From the NCBI RefSeq assembly GCF_018491765.1, contig NZ_JABWCU010000007.1, positions 1-64,000 on the forward strand: DNA of 64,000 nucleotides. The letters run 5' to 3'. The DNA comes from Novosphingobium profundi (GTDB lineage: Bacteria; Pseudomonadota; Alphaproteobacteria; Sphingomonadales; Sphingomonadaceae). This document shows, one piece after another, positions 31,520-40,214 of the stretch. A model generated the notes under the pieces. It worked only from the letters and a program-made list of their open reading frames with translations. It did no database searches and was not told the DNA's origin. A program made the translations under genes and the position numbers. Every line of letters begins with the position of its first letter. The stretch's first letter is position 1.

Positions 31520-32753
31520 AGCGCAGGACCTGTACAGGATCGGTGCTCGCCGCCTTGAACGCGGGGTAGAGCGTGGCGAGGAAACTCAGAACGAGCGAGA
31601 GCACGCAGATCACCGCAATTTCCACCGGGTCCGCCCTTGCAGGCAGTTCGGTGAGGAAGCGGATCGAGGGATCCCACAGGTTCTGCCCGGTCACGATCTC
31701 CACCGCGTGGACGATCGGCTGGCGGAAATAGAGGAAGACGAAACCAAGCAGGAGCCCCGCAACGGTGCCCGCCGCGCCGATACAGAAGCCCGCGGTCACG
31801 AAGACCTTGAGCAGCGAGCGGCGCGTCGCACCCATCGTGCGCAGGATCGCGATGTCGCGGGTCTTGGCGCGCACCAGCATGATCAGCGAGGAAAGGATGT
31901 TGAACACCGCCACCAGCACGATGATCGAGAGCACCACGAACATCGCCACGCGCTCGACCGCCAGCGCCTCGAACAGCGAGGCGTTCATCTGCTTCCAGTT
32001 GGTAACCACCGCCTGCCCGGCCAGCTTGCGCTCGAGCGGGGCGAGGATCTGGTCGACCTTGTCGGGATTGGTGGTGGTCACCTCGATCATGCCGATCGAG
32101 TCGCCCGTCAGGAGAAGCTGCTGCGCGTTGGGCATGGGCATGACCACGTAGCGCTGGTCGAGGTCGTAAATGCCGATCTCGAAGATCGCGGTCACCGTGT
32201 AGGCGATCTGCCGCGGCACGGTGCCGAAGGGCGTCGCGCGGCCCGCCGGATTGATGATGGTGATCGTGTCACCCACTTGCACGCCGAGGTTCTTGGCGAG
32301 TTCCGAGCCGATCGCGACGTTGTTCACCCCGTCGATCAGCGAATCCATCGAGCCCGCCTTGAGCTTGGACTTGTAGGACTGGATGTCGGCCTCAGTATTC
32401 CCGCGTAGCAGGATCGCCTCGACCCGTCCGTTGAAGGTGGTCAGCAACGGCTGCTCGATCAGCGGCGCGGCGCGGGTCACGCCCGGCGTCTTCTTCACGT
32501 CCTGAAGGACGTCCTGCCAATCGTCGATCCGACCGCCATAGGCCTGGATGATCGCGTGGCCGTTGAGCCCGACGATCTTGTCGAAGAGCTCGGCCCTGAA
32601 GCCGTTCATGACGCTCATCACGATGACGAGCGCGGCCACGCCCAGCATGACCGCGACGAGACTGATGCCAGCGACCAGCGCGATGAACCGCTCACCCTTG
32701 CCGGGGAGCATGTAACGCTTGGCGATGGTCCATTCGAAAGGAGAAAGGAGCAA
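31512..32753 (-). CDS. lolC: Lipoprotein-releasing ABC transporter permease (LolC/LolE family)
   Basis: A 413-residue permease with the family layout: an N-terminal membrane span (about 20-50, [20 protein letters not shown]), a periplasmic domain of roughly 210 residues, and three C-terminal spans. The start is taken as TTG 32753 ([20 protein letters not shown]), matching the conserved N-terminus; the frame is open to 32897, but that part is Arg-rich and non-conserved. Alphaproteobacteria usually have one permease of this type acting as a homodimer, so LolC, LolE and LolF names all apply. Confidence 0.88.
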   Translation of the reverse strand: MLLSPFEWTIAKRYMLPGKGERFIALVAGISLVAVMLGVAALVIVMSVMNGFRAELFDKIVGLNGHAIIQAYGGRIDDWQDVLQDVKKTPGVTRAAPLIEQPLLTTFNGRVEAILLRGNTEADIQSYKSKLKAGSMDSLIDGVNNVAIGSELAKNLGVQVGDTITIINPAGRATPFGTVPRQIAYTVTAIFEIGIYDLDQRYVVMPMPNAQQLLLTGDSIGMIEVTTTNPDKVDQILAPLERKLAGQAVVTNWKQMNASLFEALAVERVAMFVVLSIIVLVAVFNILSSLIMLVRAKTRDIAILRTMGATRRSLLKVFVTAGFCIGAAGTVAGLLLGFVFLYFRQPIVHAVEIVTGQNLWDPSIRFLTELPARADPVEIAVICVLSLVLSFLATLYPAFKAASTDPVQVLRYE

Positions 32754-33078
32754 GCGGGGTACCGCCTTCGTGCAAATGTGATCGATCCGAGTGCGGGCCT
32801 TACGGCGAAGCCCGCGAGGAGGCAAGTTGCGCGCCTCGCATGCAGCCCGTCCGCCCCGCGCGGCATTATCGCATAGCGCGGGGCGCGGTTCCCGCACGAA
32901 TGGAACGGAACGGCCTTTTCCGACATATCGGCCTGCCGCTCGCTTGCCGCGTCACGACAGCGTCATCCGGTCGAGCCAAGGGAACATTGCGGGGCGTTTG
33001 GCGTTTGTTCCCCTTGCAATTGCGGGCGATCCCTGCAAATGCGCGGGCGAATTCGACGCTGGCGCGGGCCCTCATTCC
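32754..33078. other. Divergent intergenic region between lolC and purF
   Basis: About 325 bases. The only recognisable site is GGAAC-N16-CGTT at 32981-33005, described separately. No gene or RNA family was recognised; open frames here continue into purF without a ribosome-binding site. Confidence 0.5.
32981..33005 (+). promoter_or_regulatory. Possible EcfG-type promoter upstream of purF
   Basis: GGAAC (32981-32985), 16 bases, CGTT (33002-33005). It fits the stress-promoter pattern, but purine synthesis is not a usual target and a random match is possible. Confidence 0.3.
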
Positions 33079-34515
33079 ATGAACATTACACACCCCTTTC
33101 GTGACGCCGACGGGGACAAACTGCGCGAAGAGTGCGGTGTCTTCGGCGTAATCGGAGCACAGGACGCGGCGAACATCACCGCCGCGGGCCTCCATTCCCT
33201 GCAGCATCGCGGCCAGGAGGCGGTGGGCATCACCTCCTTCTCGGGCAGCGATTTCCATTCGCATCGCGGGCTCGGGCACGTTGCCCAGGTCTTCAACCCG
33301 CGCACGCTGGACACGCTGCCCGGCTCGATGGCCTCGGGCCACGTGCGCTATTCGACGACCGGCGGTTCGGGCCTGCGCAACGTGCAGCCGCTCTTCGCCG
33401 ATCTCGCCACCGGCGGCTTCTCGATCGCGCACAACGGCAACATCTCGAACGCGATGACGCTCAAGCGCGACCTCGTCATGAAGGGGTCGATCTTCCAGTC
33501 GACCTCGGACACCGAGGTGATCATCCACCTCGTCGCGACCAGCCGCTATCCCACGCTGCTCGACAAGTTCATCGACGCGCTGCGCATGGTCGAGGGCGGC
33601 TACGCGCTCATCTGCATGACCGACGAGGGCATGATGGCCTGCCGCGATCCGCTGGGCATCCGCCCGCTGGTCATGGGCCGCATCGGCGAGGCAATCGTCT
33701 TCGCCTCCGAAACGGTGGCGTTCGACGTGATCGGCGCTGAGTTCATCCGCGCGGTCGAGCCGGGCGAACTGGTGCAGGTGGACTTCAAGGGGACGATCTC
33801 CAGCCACCGCCCCTTCGGCAACCCCTCGCCCCGCCCCTGCATCTTCGAGCACGTCTACTTCAGCCGTCCCGACTCGGTGATGGACGGCATCTCGGTTTAC
33901 GAGGCGCGCAAGCAGATCGGCAAGGAACTCGCCAAGGAAGCGCCCGCGAGCGCCGACATCGTGATCCCCGTGCCTGACAGCGGCGTTCCCGCCGCAATCG
34001 GCTACGCGCAGGAATCGGGCATTCCCTTCGAGTTGGGCATCATCCGTTCGCACTACGTGGGCCGCACCTTCATCCAGCCCGGTGACGCCGCGCGCCACGC
34101 CGACGTCAAGCGCAAGCACAACGCCAACCGCGCGATCGTGGAAGGCAAGCGCATCATCCTCATCGACGATTCGATCGTGCGCGGCACGACCTCGATGAAG
34201 ATCGTCGAGATGATGCGCGATGCGGGCGCGGCCGAAGTGCACATGCGCATCGCCAGCCCGCCCACGCAGCACTCGTGCTTCTACGGCGTCGACACGCCCG
34301 AGCGCTCCAAGCTGCTTGCCGCGAACATGGACATCGAGGCGATGGCCGCCTTCATCAAGGCCGACAGCCTCGCCTTCGTCTCGATCGACGGCCTCTACCG
34401 TGCCGTGGGCGAGCCCAAGCGCGCGAAGAAGTGCCCGCAGTTCTGCGACGCCTGCTTCACCGGCGACTACCCGACCAAGCTGACCGACTTCGACGTCGCG
34501 GGCGTCGAGGCATGA
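33079..34515 (+). CDS. purF: Amidophosphoribosyltransferase
   Basis: A 478-residue enzyme that makes phosphoribosylamine from PRPP and glutamine, the first committed step of purine synthesis. The N-terminal glutamine amidotransferase has EECGVFGVIG, where the Cys becomes the N-terminal nucleophile after removal of a short propeptide. The phosphoribosyltransferase motif IILIDDSIVRGTTS lies near residue 360. The C-terminus contains KCPQFCDACF, consistent with the Fe-S type found in Bacillus subtilis PurF. The start at 33079 gives the propeptide length expected. The stop overlaps the next start (ATGA). Confidence 0.95.
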   Translation: MNITHPFRDADGDKLREECGVFGVIGAQDAANITAAGLHSLQHRGQEAVGITSFSGSDFHSHRGLGHVAQVFNPRTLDTLPGSMASGHVRYSTTGGSGLRNVQPLFADLATGGFSIAHNGNISNAMTLKRDLVMKGSIFQSTSDTEVIIHLVATSRYPTLLDKFIDALRMVEGGYALICMTDEGMMACRDPLGIRPLVMGRIGEAIVFASETVAFDVIGAEFIRAVEPGELVQVDFKGTISSHRPFGNPSPRPCIFEHVYFSRPDSVMDGISVYEARKQIGKELAKEAPASADIVIPVPDSGVPAAIGYAQESGIPFELGIIRSHYVGRTFIQPGDAARHADVKRKHNANRAIVEGKRIILIDDSIVRGTTSMKIVEMMRDAGAAEVHMRIASPPTQHSCFYGVDTPERSKLLAANMDIEAMAAFIKADSLAFVSIDGLYRAVGEPKRAKKCPQFCDACFTGDYPTKLTDFDVAGVEA

Positions 34516-35252
34516 CCGAGGCGGCGAGCGGTTCGGGCGACAAGGCGTTCGACGGCCAGATCGCGCTGGTGACCGGGGCTAGCCGCGGCATCGGTGCGGC
34601 AACCGCGCTCGCGCTTGCCGCGGCCGGTGCCCACGTCGTGCTCACCGGGCGCGACACCAAGGCACTGGAGACGGTCGAGGAGCAGATCTTCGAGGCCGGC
34701 GGCTCGGCGACCATCGCCCCCGTAGACCTTGTCGAGCCCGACGGCATCGCCCGCCTTGCCTCCGCAGTCTCGCAACGCTGGGGCAAGCTCGACATCCTCG
34801 TCATCAACGCCGCCATCCTGCCCGAGCTGACCAGCGTGGCCGACATCGACCAGCGCGCCTTTAACAAGGCGCTCACCACCAACGTCCTTGCCTCGCAGGC
34901 GCTGATCGCAAATTTCGACCCGCTGCTGCGTAAGAGCCAGGACGCCCGCGTGATCGGCATGACGACCACGGTGGCCGGTGCCCCGCGCGCCTTCTGGGGC
35001 GCCTATGGTGCCACCAAGGCCGCACTCGAGGTTCTACTTGCGTGTTATGCGCAAGAAACCGAGAAAACCTCGAAGATTCGCGTCGCCATCGTTAACCCTG
35101 GCGCGACCCGCACCGCGATGCGCGCCCGCGCCTATCCCGGCGAAGACCCCGCCACCGTCAAGCCTGCGGCCGATGTCGCCGACCGACTGATGTCTCTCCT
35201 TTCCGAAAATTTCCCGAGCGGACACCGAGAATCGCTTAACCATTCGCGGTAA
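34512..35252 (+). CDS. Short-chain dehydrogenase/reductase
   Basis: A 246-residue Rossmann-fold oxidoreductase coupled to purF by a four-base overlap. The cofactor motif is TGASRGIG and the active-site YGATK gives the YxxxK pair; the position of the usual catalytic Ser holds Thr in MTTTVAG or a nearby residue, so chemistry may be weakened. NAAIL corresponds to the NNAG motif. Substrate cannot be told. The same purF-SDR order is common in sphingomonads as far as I know. Near its 3' end lies TTAACCAT, noted under the next gene. Confidence 0.87.
   Translation: MTEAASGSGDKAFDGQIALVTGASRGIGAATALALAAAGAHVVLTGRDTKALETVEEQIFEAGGSATIAPVDLVEPDGIARLASAVSQRWGKLDILVINAAILPELTSVADIDQRAFNKALTTNVLASQALIANFDPLLRKSQDARVIGMTTTVAGAPRAFWGAYGATKAALEVLLACYAQETEKTSKIRVAIVNPGATRTAMRARAYPGEDPATVKPAADVADRLMSLLSENFPSGHRESLNHSR
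35236..35243 (+). promoter_or_regulatory. TTAACCAT, possible CtrA half-site
   Basis: An eight-base form of the CtrA motif about 105 bases upstream of the PilZ gene at 35,349, lying within the last codons of the SDR gene. A chance match is quite possible. Confidence 0.25.
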
Positions 35253-35348
35253 GAGCGAGTAAACTGTCTCCTGACAGTCTTTGCCAATAATTAGCGGCCG
35301 ATTCTGGTCGCTGGTCGCAATTGGACTCACGGCGCAGGAACGTTCGCG

Positions 35349-35699
35349 ATGGCCGAAACGGGCAACCAGCTTTACGAAAACGCAGCTCAGGAAGATCGCA
35401 GCGCGCCCCGCGAGCGCATATCGATCCCCGCATCGCTACGTGCCTCGGGAGGCAAGGGATACCAGACCGTGGTCTGTGACCTCTCGATGTCCGGCTTTTC
35501 CGCCACCGCGATGAGCCGCATCCATCCCGGCACCTATTGCTGGCTGACCCTGCCTGGCATGGAATCGATGGCGGCCAAGGTCATCTGGTGGGACGAAGGC
35601 ATGGTTGGCTGCGCGTTCGAGAAATTGATTGCGCCCGTCATCTTCGAGGACCTCATGGTGCGCTGGCGCAGCAAGGGCTATCTCGCCGGCAACCCGTAA
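35349..35699 (+). CDS. PilZ domain protein (cyclic di-GMP receptor candidate)
   Basis: A 116-residue single-domain PilZ protein. The ligand motifs are present: RSAPRERI supplies the basic RxxxR-like element at residues about 17-24 and DLSMSGFSA gives the (D/N)xSxxG motif near 45. A beta-barrel sequence with a conserved Trp-rich part (AKVIWWDEGMVGCAFE) follows. It probably binds cyclic di-GMP made by GGDEF proteins such as the one at 28,542. It forms its own transcription unit. Confidence 0.85.
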   Translation: MAETGNQLYENAAQEDRSAPRERISIPASLRASGGKGYQTVVCDLSMSGFSATAMSRIHPGTYCWLTLPGMESMAAKVIWWDEGMVGCAFEKLIAPVIFEDLMVRWRSKGYLAGNP

Positions 35700-35732
35700 G
35701 CGCCGGGCAGCGCCCCGTTTCGGCCGCGCGCC

Positions 35733-37112
35733 CTAGCTCTTCCCCTTGAATTTCTCCCAGGCTCCCAGGGCCCGCTCGCGACCCGAGCGGTGCTCGATCA
35801 GGCGCGCCGGATAGGCCTTGGGGCGGCTCATCGGCGAGGGATCGTGGATTTCGCCGCTGGGCAGGTCCGCGAGTTCGGGAACCCATTCGCGGATATAGGC
35901 GGCCGCATCGAATTTCTCCGACTGGCTGAGCGGCGCCATGATCCGCACGAACATGTTCGCGTCGACGCCCGACCCCGCCGTCCACTGCCAGTTGACCGCG
36001 TTCGAGGCATAGTCGGCGTCGACCAGCGTGTCCCAGAACCAGCGCTCACCCTCCCGCCAGTCGATCAGCAAGTGCTTGATCAGAAAACTTGCCGCGATCA
36101 TCCGCACCCGGTTGTGCATCCAGCCGGTGTGCCAGAGCTGGCGCATCCCCGCATCGACGATCGGGTAACCGGTGCGCCCCTGCTGCCAGGCGGCAAGGTC
36201 CTCCTCGGCTTGCTTGCCGGTGCGCCAGGGGAACTGGTCGAAATCCTCCTTGGCCGACCGGCTGCCATAGTCGGGAAGCTGGAGGATCACGTTCTGCGCA
36301 TAATCGCGCCAACCGATTTCGCTGAGGAACACGTGCACGCTTCCGCCCGCCGAAGAGGTAGCGTGCCAGACCTGCGCAGGGCTGATCTCGCCGAAGTGGA
36401 GATGCGGCGAAAGGAACGAGGTGCCCTCGCGCGCGGGAAGATTGCGCTGCCCCTCGTAGCGCGCGGCCTCCCCGATGAAGGCGTCGAGACGCTTTTTCGC
36501 TCCGACCTCGCCAGGCTCCCAGAAAGCGCGCAGGCCGCCCGCCCAGTCGGGCCTGGTCGGCAGCAGGGCCCAGTCGGCCAGCGGATCGCTTGCCGGCCAG
36601 ACATCCGGGGCCGCGATCGTGTGCGGACGGCGCAGCGGCTCGCTCGGAGGCATGCGCTCATGCAGCGCGCGCCAGAACGGGGTGAAGATCTTGTAGGGCT
36701 GCCCGGCCCCTGTTGTGACCGCCCCGGGCGGTGCGAGGTAGTTTCCGTGATGAAGATGCAGCGTCAACGCCTTGCCCACGCCTTTCTCGGCGTTGCGCCA
36801 CCAGGGTTCGTAATGGTGAAGCGCATGGACCTCGCTCGCGCCCACTTCCTGCGCGACTTGGGCGAGCACTTCCTCGCAGCGCCCCCGGCGCAGGATCAGG
36901 CGCGACCCTTTCCCGCGCAAGCTTGCATCGAGGCTTTCGAGCGAATGGTGCAGCCACCAGCGCGAGGCGCCCCCCATGGCGCGGTGCTTCGCGGTTTCAT
37001 CGTCGAGGACATAGACGGGAACGACCGGACCCTTGGCTGCGGCGGCCGCCAGGGCGGCCTGATCCGACAGGCGAAGGTCGCGCCGGAACCATACGATGAC
37101 AGGTGCACTCAT
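35733..37112 (-). CDS. phrB: Deoxyribodipyrimidine photolyase
   Basis: A 459-residue FAD enzyme that repairs cyclobutane pyrimidine dimers with light. The N-terminal antenna domain starts MSAPVIVWFRRDLRLSDQ; the FAD-binding and electron-transfer region contains WRDYAQNVILQLPDYG, GRTGYPIVDAGMRQLWHTGWMHNRVR and WQWTAGSGVDA. The start at 37112 matches the conserved N-terminus. There is no good ribosome-binding site, and a consensus EcfG-type promoter ends about ten bases upstream, so the mRNA may be leaderless or nearly so. Divergent from the PAP2 gene with only 41 bases between starts. Confidence 0.95.
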   Translation of the reverse strand: MSAPVIVWFRRDLRLSDQAALAAAAAKGPVVPVYVLDDETAKHRAMGGASRWWLHHSLESLDASLRGKGSRLILRRGRCEEVLAQVAQEVGASEVHALHHYEPWWRNAEKGVGKALTLHLHHGNYLAPPGAVTTGAGQPYKIFTPFWRALHERMPPSEPLRRPHTIAAPDVWPASDPLADWALLPTRPDWAGGLRAFWEPGEVGAKKRLDAFIGEAARYEGQRNLPAREGTSFLSPHLHFGEISPAQVWHATSSAGGSVHVFLSEIGWRDYAQNVILQLPDYGSRSAKEDFDQFPWRTGKQAEEDLAAWQQGRTGYPIVDAGMRQLWHTGWMHNRVRMIAASFLIKHLLIDWREGERWFWDTLVDADYASNAVNWQWTAGSGVDANMFVRIMAPLSQSEKFDAAAYIREWVPELADLPSGEIHDPSPMSRPKAYPARLIEHRSGRERALGAWEKFKGKS

Positions 37113-37121
37113 GGCTTGCGG

Positions 37122-37146
37122 AACGCCTCGTCTTGCGCTGCGTTCC
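37122..37146 (-). promoter_or_regulatory. EcfG-type general stress promoter of phrB
   Basis: On the minus strand GGAAC (37146-37142), 16 bases, CGTT (37125-37122). This is a full match to the EcfG consensus, directly upstream of phrB at 37112. Confidence 0.65.
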
Positions 37147-37153
37147 CGAGACC

Positions 37154-37882
37154 ATGGTCGTTCCCGCACAAACGCTTCGTCTGCCCGTTCGCGGCTTTCC
37201 GATCAACCGCCCGAAGGCGCTGGTCGTGGCGCTTGCGGCCTGGGCCGGCTTCGGCCTCGTCACCTGGGCGGTGCTGTCCGGCCACACCGCCGCGATCGAT
37301 CGCAGCGCACTCCTGTTCTGGCGCGATTCGGACTTGCGCCCGAACGGTCCGGTCAAATTGCTCGAAACGGTCCGCGACGTCACGGCTCTGGGCGGCGTGC
37401 TCCTGCGCAACCTCTTCGCTCTGGGTGCGGTGGTCGCGCTGCTGTTCCTGCGGCTGCGACGCGAGGCAAGCCTCCTTACCCTCACCATCACGCTGGGATG
37501 GCTGGTCGAGGCGCTGATCAAAGGCCTCGTCGGGCGCGACCGGCCCGAGATCGCGCTTCATCTCACCGAAGCGGGTGGCGCAAGTTTCCCCAGCGGGCAC
37601 AGCTTCAATTCGGCGGTGGTCTACATGTCCATCGCGCTTGCCTTCGCCGCGCTGAGCCGCCGCCGCAAGGTGCGCCTGACCATTGTCCTCAGCGCGATTC
37701 TGGGTAGCCTCGCCGTCGCCTGGAGCCGGGTGTGGCTCGGCGTCCACTGGCCGAGCGACGCGCTGGCCGGATGGCTGGGCGGCACGGCCTGGACCTTTTC
37801 CGCCGCCGCCCTGCTGCGTCCAGCCGCCGACGCCGCAGCCGACGCCACCGCGCAGCCCGTCAGCGCGCCTGACAGCCCCTGA
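37154..37882 (+). CDS. PAP2 family phosphatase
   Basis: A 242-residue membrane phosphatase from ATG 37154. The three PAP2 motifs are present: KGLVGRDRP (KxxxxxxRP), FPSGHSF (PSGH) and SRVWLGVHWPSD (SRxxxxxHxxxD), placed among about six membrane spans. Such enzymes dephosphorylate phosphatidic acid, phosphatidylglycerophosphate or undecaprenyl pyrophosphate; the substrate is not evident. An in-frame start at 37103 would overlap phrB and is less likely. The 3' end overlaps the convergent YdjM-like gene by 23 bases. Confidence 0.88.
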   Translation: MVVPAQTLRLPVRGFPINRPKALVVALAAWAGFGLVTWAVLSGHTAAIDRSALLFWRDSDLRPNGPVKLLETVRDVTALGGVLLRNLFALGAVVALLFLRLRREASLLTLTITLGWLVEALIKGLVGRDRPEIALHLTEAGGASFPSGHSFNSAVVYMSIALAFAALSRRRKVRLTIVLSAILGSLAVAWSRVWLGVHWPSDALAGWLGGTAWTFSAAALLRPAADAAADATAQPVSAPDSP

Positions 37883-38828
37883 GTTCCAGCGGCACCTCGA
37901 CGTCCACCCGGAAGCTGCGCGCAAACCGCTCGCCGGCGAAGCGCGCATCGCCCACCTCGACCCGGGCGCTGCACCGACCCCGCTTGATCCGCGCGAACGG
38001 TACCTGCGACCAATCGAGGAAATCGCGAAGCTCGGGCGAAATCCGCTCGGCCTTTTGAACCAGTGAATCAGACATGTGGTCGGGACTGGCTGGCGTGTAG
38101 TCGAGCAGAGCGAACGGCCGGCGCAGGGGATCGTAATTCCCATGCGCCACCCTTCCCGCCTCGCGCCAGACCATCTCGCGGCGCCAGAAGGCGATCGGCT
38201 CGGGACCGGCGAAGACGCGGTCGGGATCCGCGTGGGGCGGTGACTTCGCCAGGGCGGTCCTAGCCATCTGCGAGATCGCGATGTTCCCGCCGATGAAGAC
38301 GAGAACGACCATAAGGGATGCCACGGCGGCCCGTCCCGACTGCTTCGCCGCACGGCGCCGCGAGAGGGCGATGCCGGTCCCCAGCATCGCCAGCAGCCAG
38401 GGCGAGATGATGAACAGGCCATCGGTATGGAACCAGCGCGAACTCGCCAGCGAAAAAAGCTGCACCGCATAGGTATTTTGCAGATCGAGCAGCGGATGGG
38501 TCAGCGCGCCAAGGTAGCACAGCGCCACCAGCCAGCCGGTATGCATCCCCGGACCACTGCCGAAACGGGCGCCGCGCCGTACCTGCCAGCGGTCCAGCAA
38601 CCACAGCAGAGCGGCCAGGATCGGCGGCATCACCAGAACGCCGCCGACGAGACCATGGGTAAAGCCCCGGTGCATGGCGAGCGGCGCCCAGGGCGACCAG
38701 CCGAAGAACACGTCGATATCGGGCATGTTTGCAGCCAGCACGCAAGCCGCCAGGCCCTTTCGGGTGCGGCGCTTGAGCCCGGTCTCCGCAAGCGCCCAGC
38801 CGACCAGGCTGTGGGTCAGGTTATCCAT
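37860..38828 (-). CDS. Inner membrane metal-dependent hydrolase, YdjM/DUF457 family
   Basis: A 322-residue protein with MDNLTHSLVGWAL, NMPDIDVFF and HRGFTHGLVGGVL, the His/Asp motifs of this family, and about five membrane spans in the first 190 residues; the rest is a soluble domain. Family members are annotated as LexA-binding or membrane-bound hydrolases, but activity is unproven and no LexA box is visible upstream here. It faces the PAP2 gene and overlaps its end. Confidence 0.82.
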   Translation of the reverse strand: MDNLTHSLVGWALAETGLKRRTRKGLAACVLAANMPDIDVFFGWSPWAPLAMHRGFTHGLVGGVLVMPPILAALLWLLDRWQVRRGARFGSGPGMHTGWLVALCYLGALTHPLLDLQNTYAVQLFSLASSRWFHTDGLFIISPWLLAMLGTGIALSRRRAAKQSGRAAVASLMVVLVFIGGNIAISQMARTALAKSPPHADPDRVFAGPEPIAFWRREMVWREAGRVAHGNYDPLRRPFALLDYTPASPDHMSDSLVQKAERISPELRDFLDWSQVPFARIKRGRCSARVEVGDARFAGERFARSFRVDVEVPLELRGCQAR

Positions 38829-39092
38829 TCATTCCCGTCTCTTGAAATGCACATTGCACGCGTGGAGCGAACTCTATCACCATCCCGACCCGGGCAGGCA
38901 AGTTCGCTTTGCTATTCTCGGTTTCCACCGTTTCGCGTGTTTGTGCCCGATCGGGACATCGCAAATCGCCAAATCGCACTGGCAAAGTCGTCCGGCATGG
39001 GCCATCTTGGGAGCAATGGCGGTCGCGCGTTCCACAGTTCTATCCCTGTCCCGACCGGACATCCTTTCAATTTTCCGGAATCCATCCAGGCA

Positions 39093-39575
39093 ATGACCGA
39101 TTACTCGAATCTTCCTTACCGCCCCTGTGTCGGGGTGATGCTGGTCAATGCCGACGGCAAAGTCTTCGTCGGCAAGCGCATCGACAACCGCGAAGGAGAT
39201 TTCTGGCAGATGCCACAAGGCGGTGTCGACGAAGGCGAAGACCTCAAGGACGCGGCCCTGCGCGAGCTCTGGGAAGAGACCGGCGTCGCGCAGGACAAGG
39301 TCGTCATCCTCTCGCGCACCAAGGACGAACTGCTCTACGACCTGCCCGAGGAACTGCTCGGCAAGTTGTGGAAAGGCAAGTACCGCGGCCAGCGCCAGCA
39401 CTGGTTCCTCGCCCGTTTCGAGGGCATCGATACGGACGTCGATCTCGATGCCCACGTGCCGGCCGAATTCTGCGAATGGAAGTGGATCGACGGCGAGCAG
39501 TTGCCCGAGCTCATCGTTCCTTTCAAGAAGCGCGTCTATCGCTCTGTTCTGGAAGAATTTCGCGCCCTGATCTGA
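39093..39575 (+). CDS. rppH: RNA pyrophosphohydrolase
   Basis: A 160-residue Nudix enzyme that removes pyrophosphate from the 5' end of mRNA and so starts its decay. The Nudix box GGVDEGEDLKDAALRELWEE-TG is complete and the N-terminus YRPCVGVMLVNADGKVFVGKR is typical of RppH. The start at ATG 39093 fits the family; longer frames to 38427 run through the divergent YdjM-like gene and have no support. A bidirectional terminator follows at 39,618. Confidence 0.93.
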   Translation: MTDYSNLPYRPCVGVMLVNADGKVFVGKRIDNREGDFWQMPQGGVDEGEDLKDAALRELWEETGVAQDKVVILSRTKDELLYDLPEELLGKLWKGKYRGQRQHWFLARFEGIDTDVDLDAHVPAEFCEWKWIDGEQLPELIVPFKKRVYRSVLEEFRALI

Positions 39576-39617
39576 GCATCGCGCACGCACGAGACGCCTG
39601 CAATCCCAGGCTCGACG

Positions 39618-39650
39618 AAACCCGCGCGGGGCAGGCCTTGCGCGGGTTTT
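39618..39650. terminator. Bidirectional terminator between rppH and the TPR gene
   Basis: AAACCCGCGC (39618-39627) pairs with GCGCGGGTTT (39640-39649), then TC. Suited to both convergent transcripts. Confidence 0.8.
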
Positions 39651-39656
39651 CGCAAC

Positions 39657-40166
39657 TCAGTTCTCGGTGACCTTGGGCTTGGCCGTCGCTTCCTCTGCGC
39701 TGGCCATTGCGGGGGTCGCGGGTCCCTTGGCGATGGCCGCCGCGACCTCGCGGGCCTGCGGACAGTCCCCGCCGCACAGCGTCTTGAGCCGCGCGAGGCT
39801 GAGCCCCGCCTTCTCGGTCGCGCCCTTCTCGGCCAGAGCCACGCCCTCGCCGGTCAGCGCATCGAGATTGCGCGGATCACTTTCGAGCGCGACGCGGTAA
39901 TAGTGGATCGCCTTGCCCTGGAGGCCCTTCTTGCGCTCGGCATCCGCGAGCGCGACGAGCACCCGTGTGCTGCCCGGCGAAACCGCCAGCGCCGCCTCGA
40001 ACGCGTTCACCGCATCGGCGGTGTCGCCGGCCGCCAGGCTCGCCTTGCCTTCGCCCAGCAACGTGACCGCGCGCGGATCAAGCGGCGCGGTCACCTGCGA
40101 ATGGAGCATGCTCGAGGAGACGGCAACGGCAAGACAAAGGGCAGCGGCAACGGGCGTGTAACGCAT
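39657..40166 (-). CDS. Periplasmic TPR-repeat protein
   Basis: A 169-residue protein starting MRYTPVAAALCLAVAVSSS, a signal peptide with AAGG-type ribosome-binding site AAGGA upstream. The mature part holds about three tetratricopeptide repeats (AADAVNAFEAALAVSPG; GKAIHYYRVALESDPR; LARLKTLCGGDCPQ), and an Ala/Lys/Thr-rich tail. TPRs mediate protein contacts; a partner is not apparent. The longer frame to 40202 adds a non-conserved extension. Confidence 0.75.
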   Translation of the reverse strand: MRYTPVAAALCLAVAVSSSMLHSQVTAPLDPRAVTLLGEGKASLAAGDTADAVNAFEAALAVSPGSTRVLVALADAERKKGLQGKAIHYYRVALESDPRNLDALTGEGVALAEKGATEKAGLSLARLKTLCGGDCPQAREVAAAIAKGPATPAMASAEEATAKPKVTEN

Positions 40167-40214
40167 CAAGAAGTCCTTGGCAGAGGTGTGTGTCCCCGAC
40201 ATTGCCCAAGGCTA

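Noticed and set aside
37122-37160. GTTCC...GTTCC spacing between phrB and the PAP2 gene as a LexA box
   Set aside because: The GTTC copies are 14 bases apart and not the required seven; the EcfG pattern explains the bases better.
37860-38828. SOS control of the YdjM-like gene by analogy with E. coli ydjM
   Set aside because: No GTTC-N7-GTTC or GAAC-N7-GAAC box was found in the 260 bases upstream.
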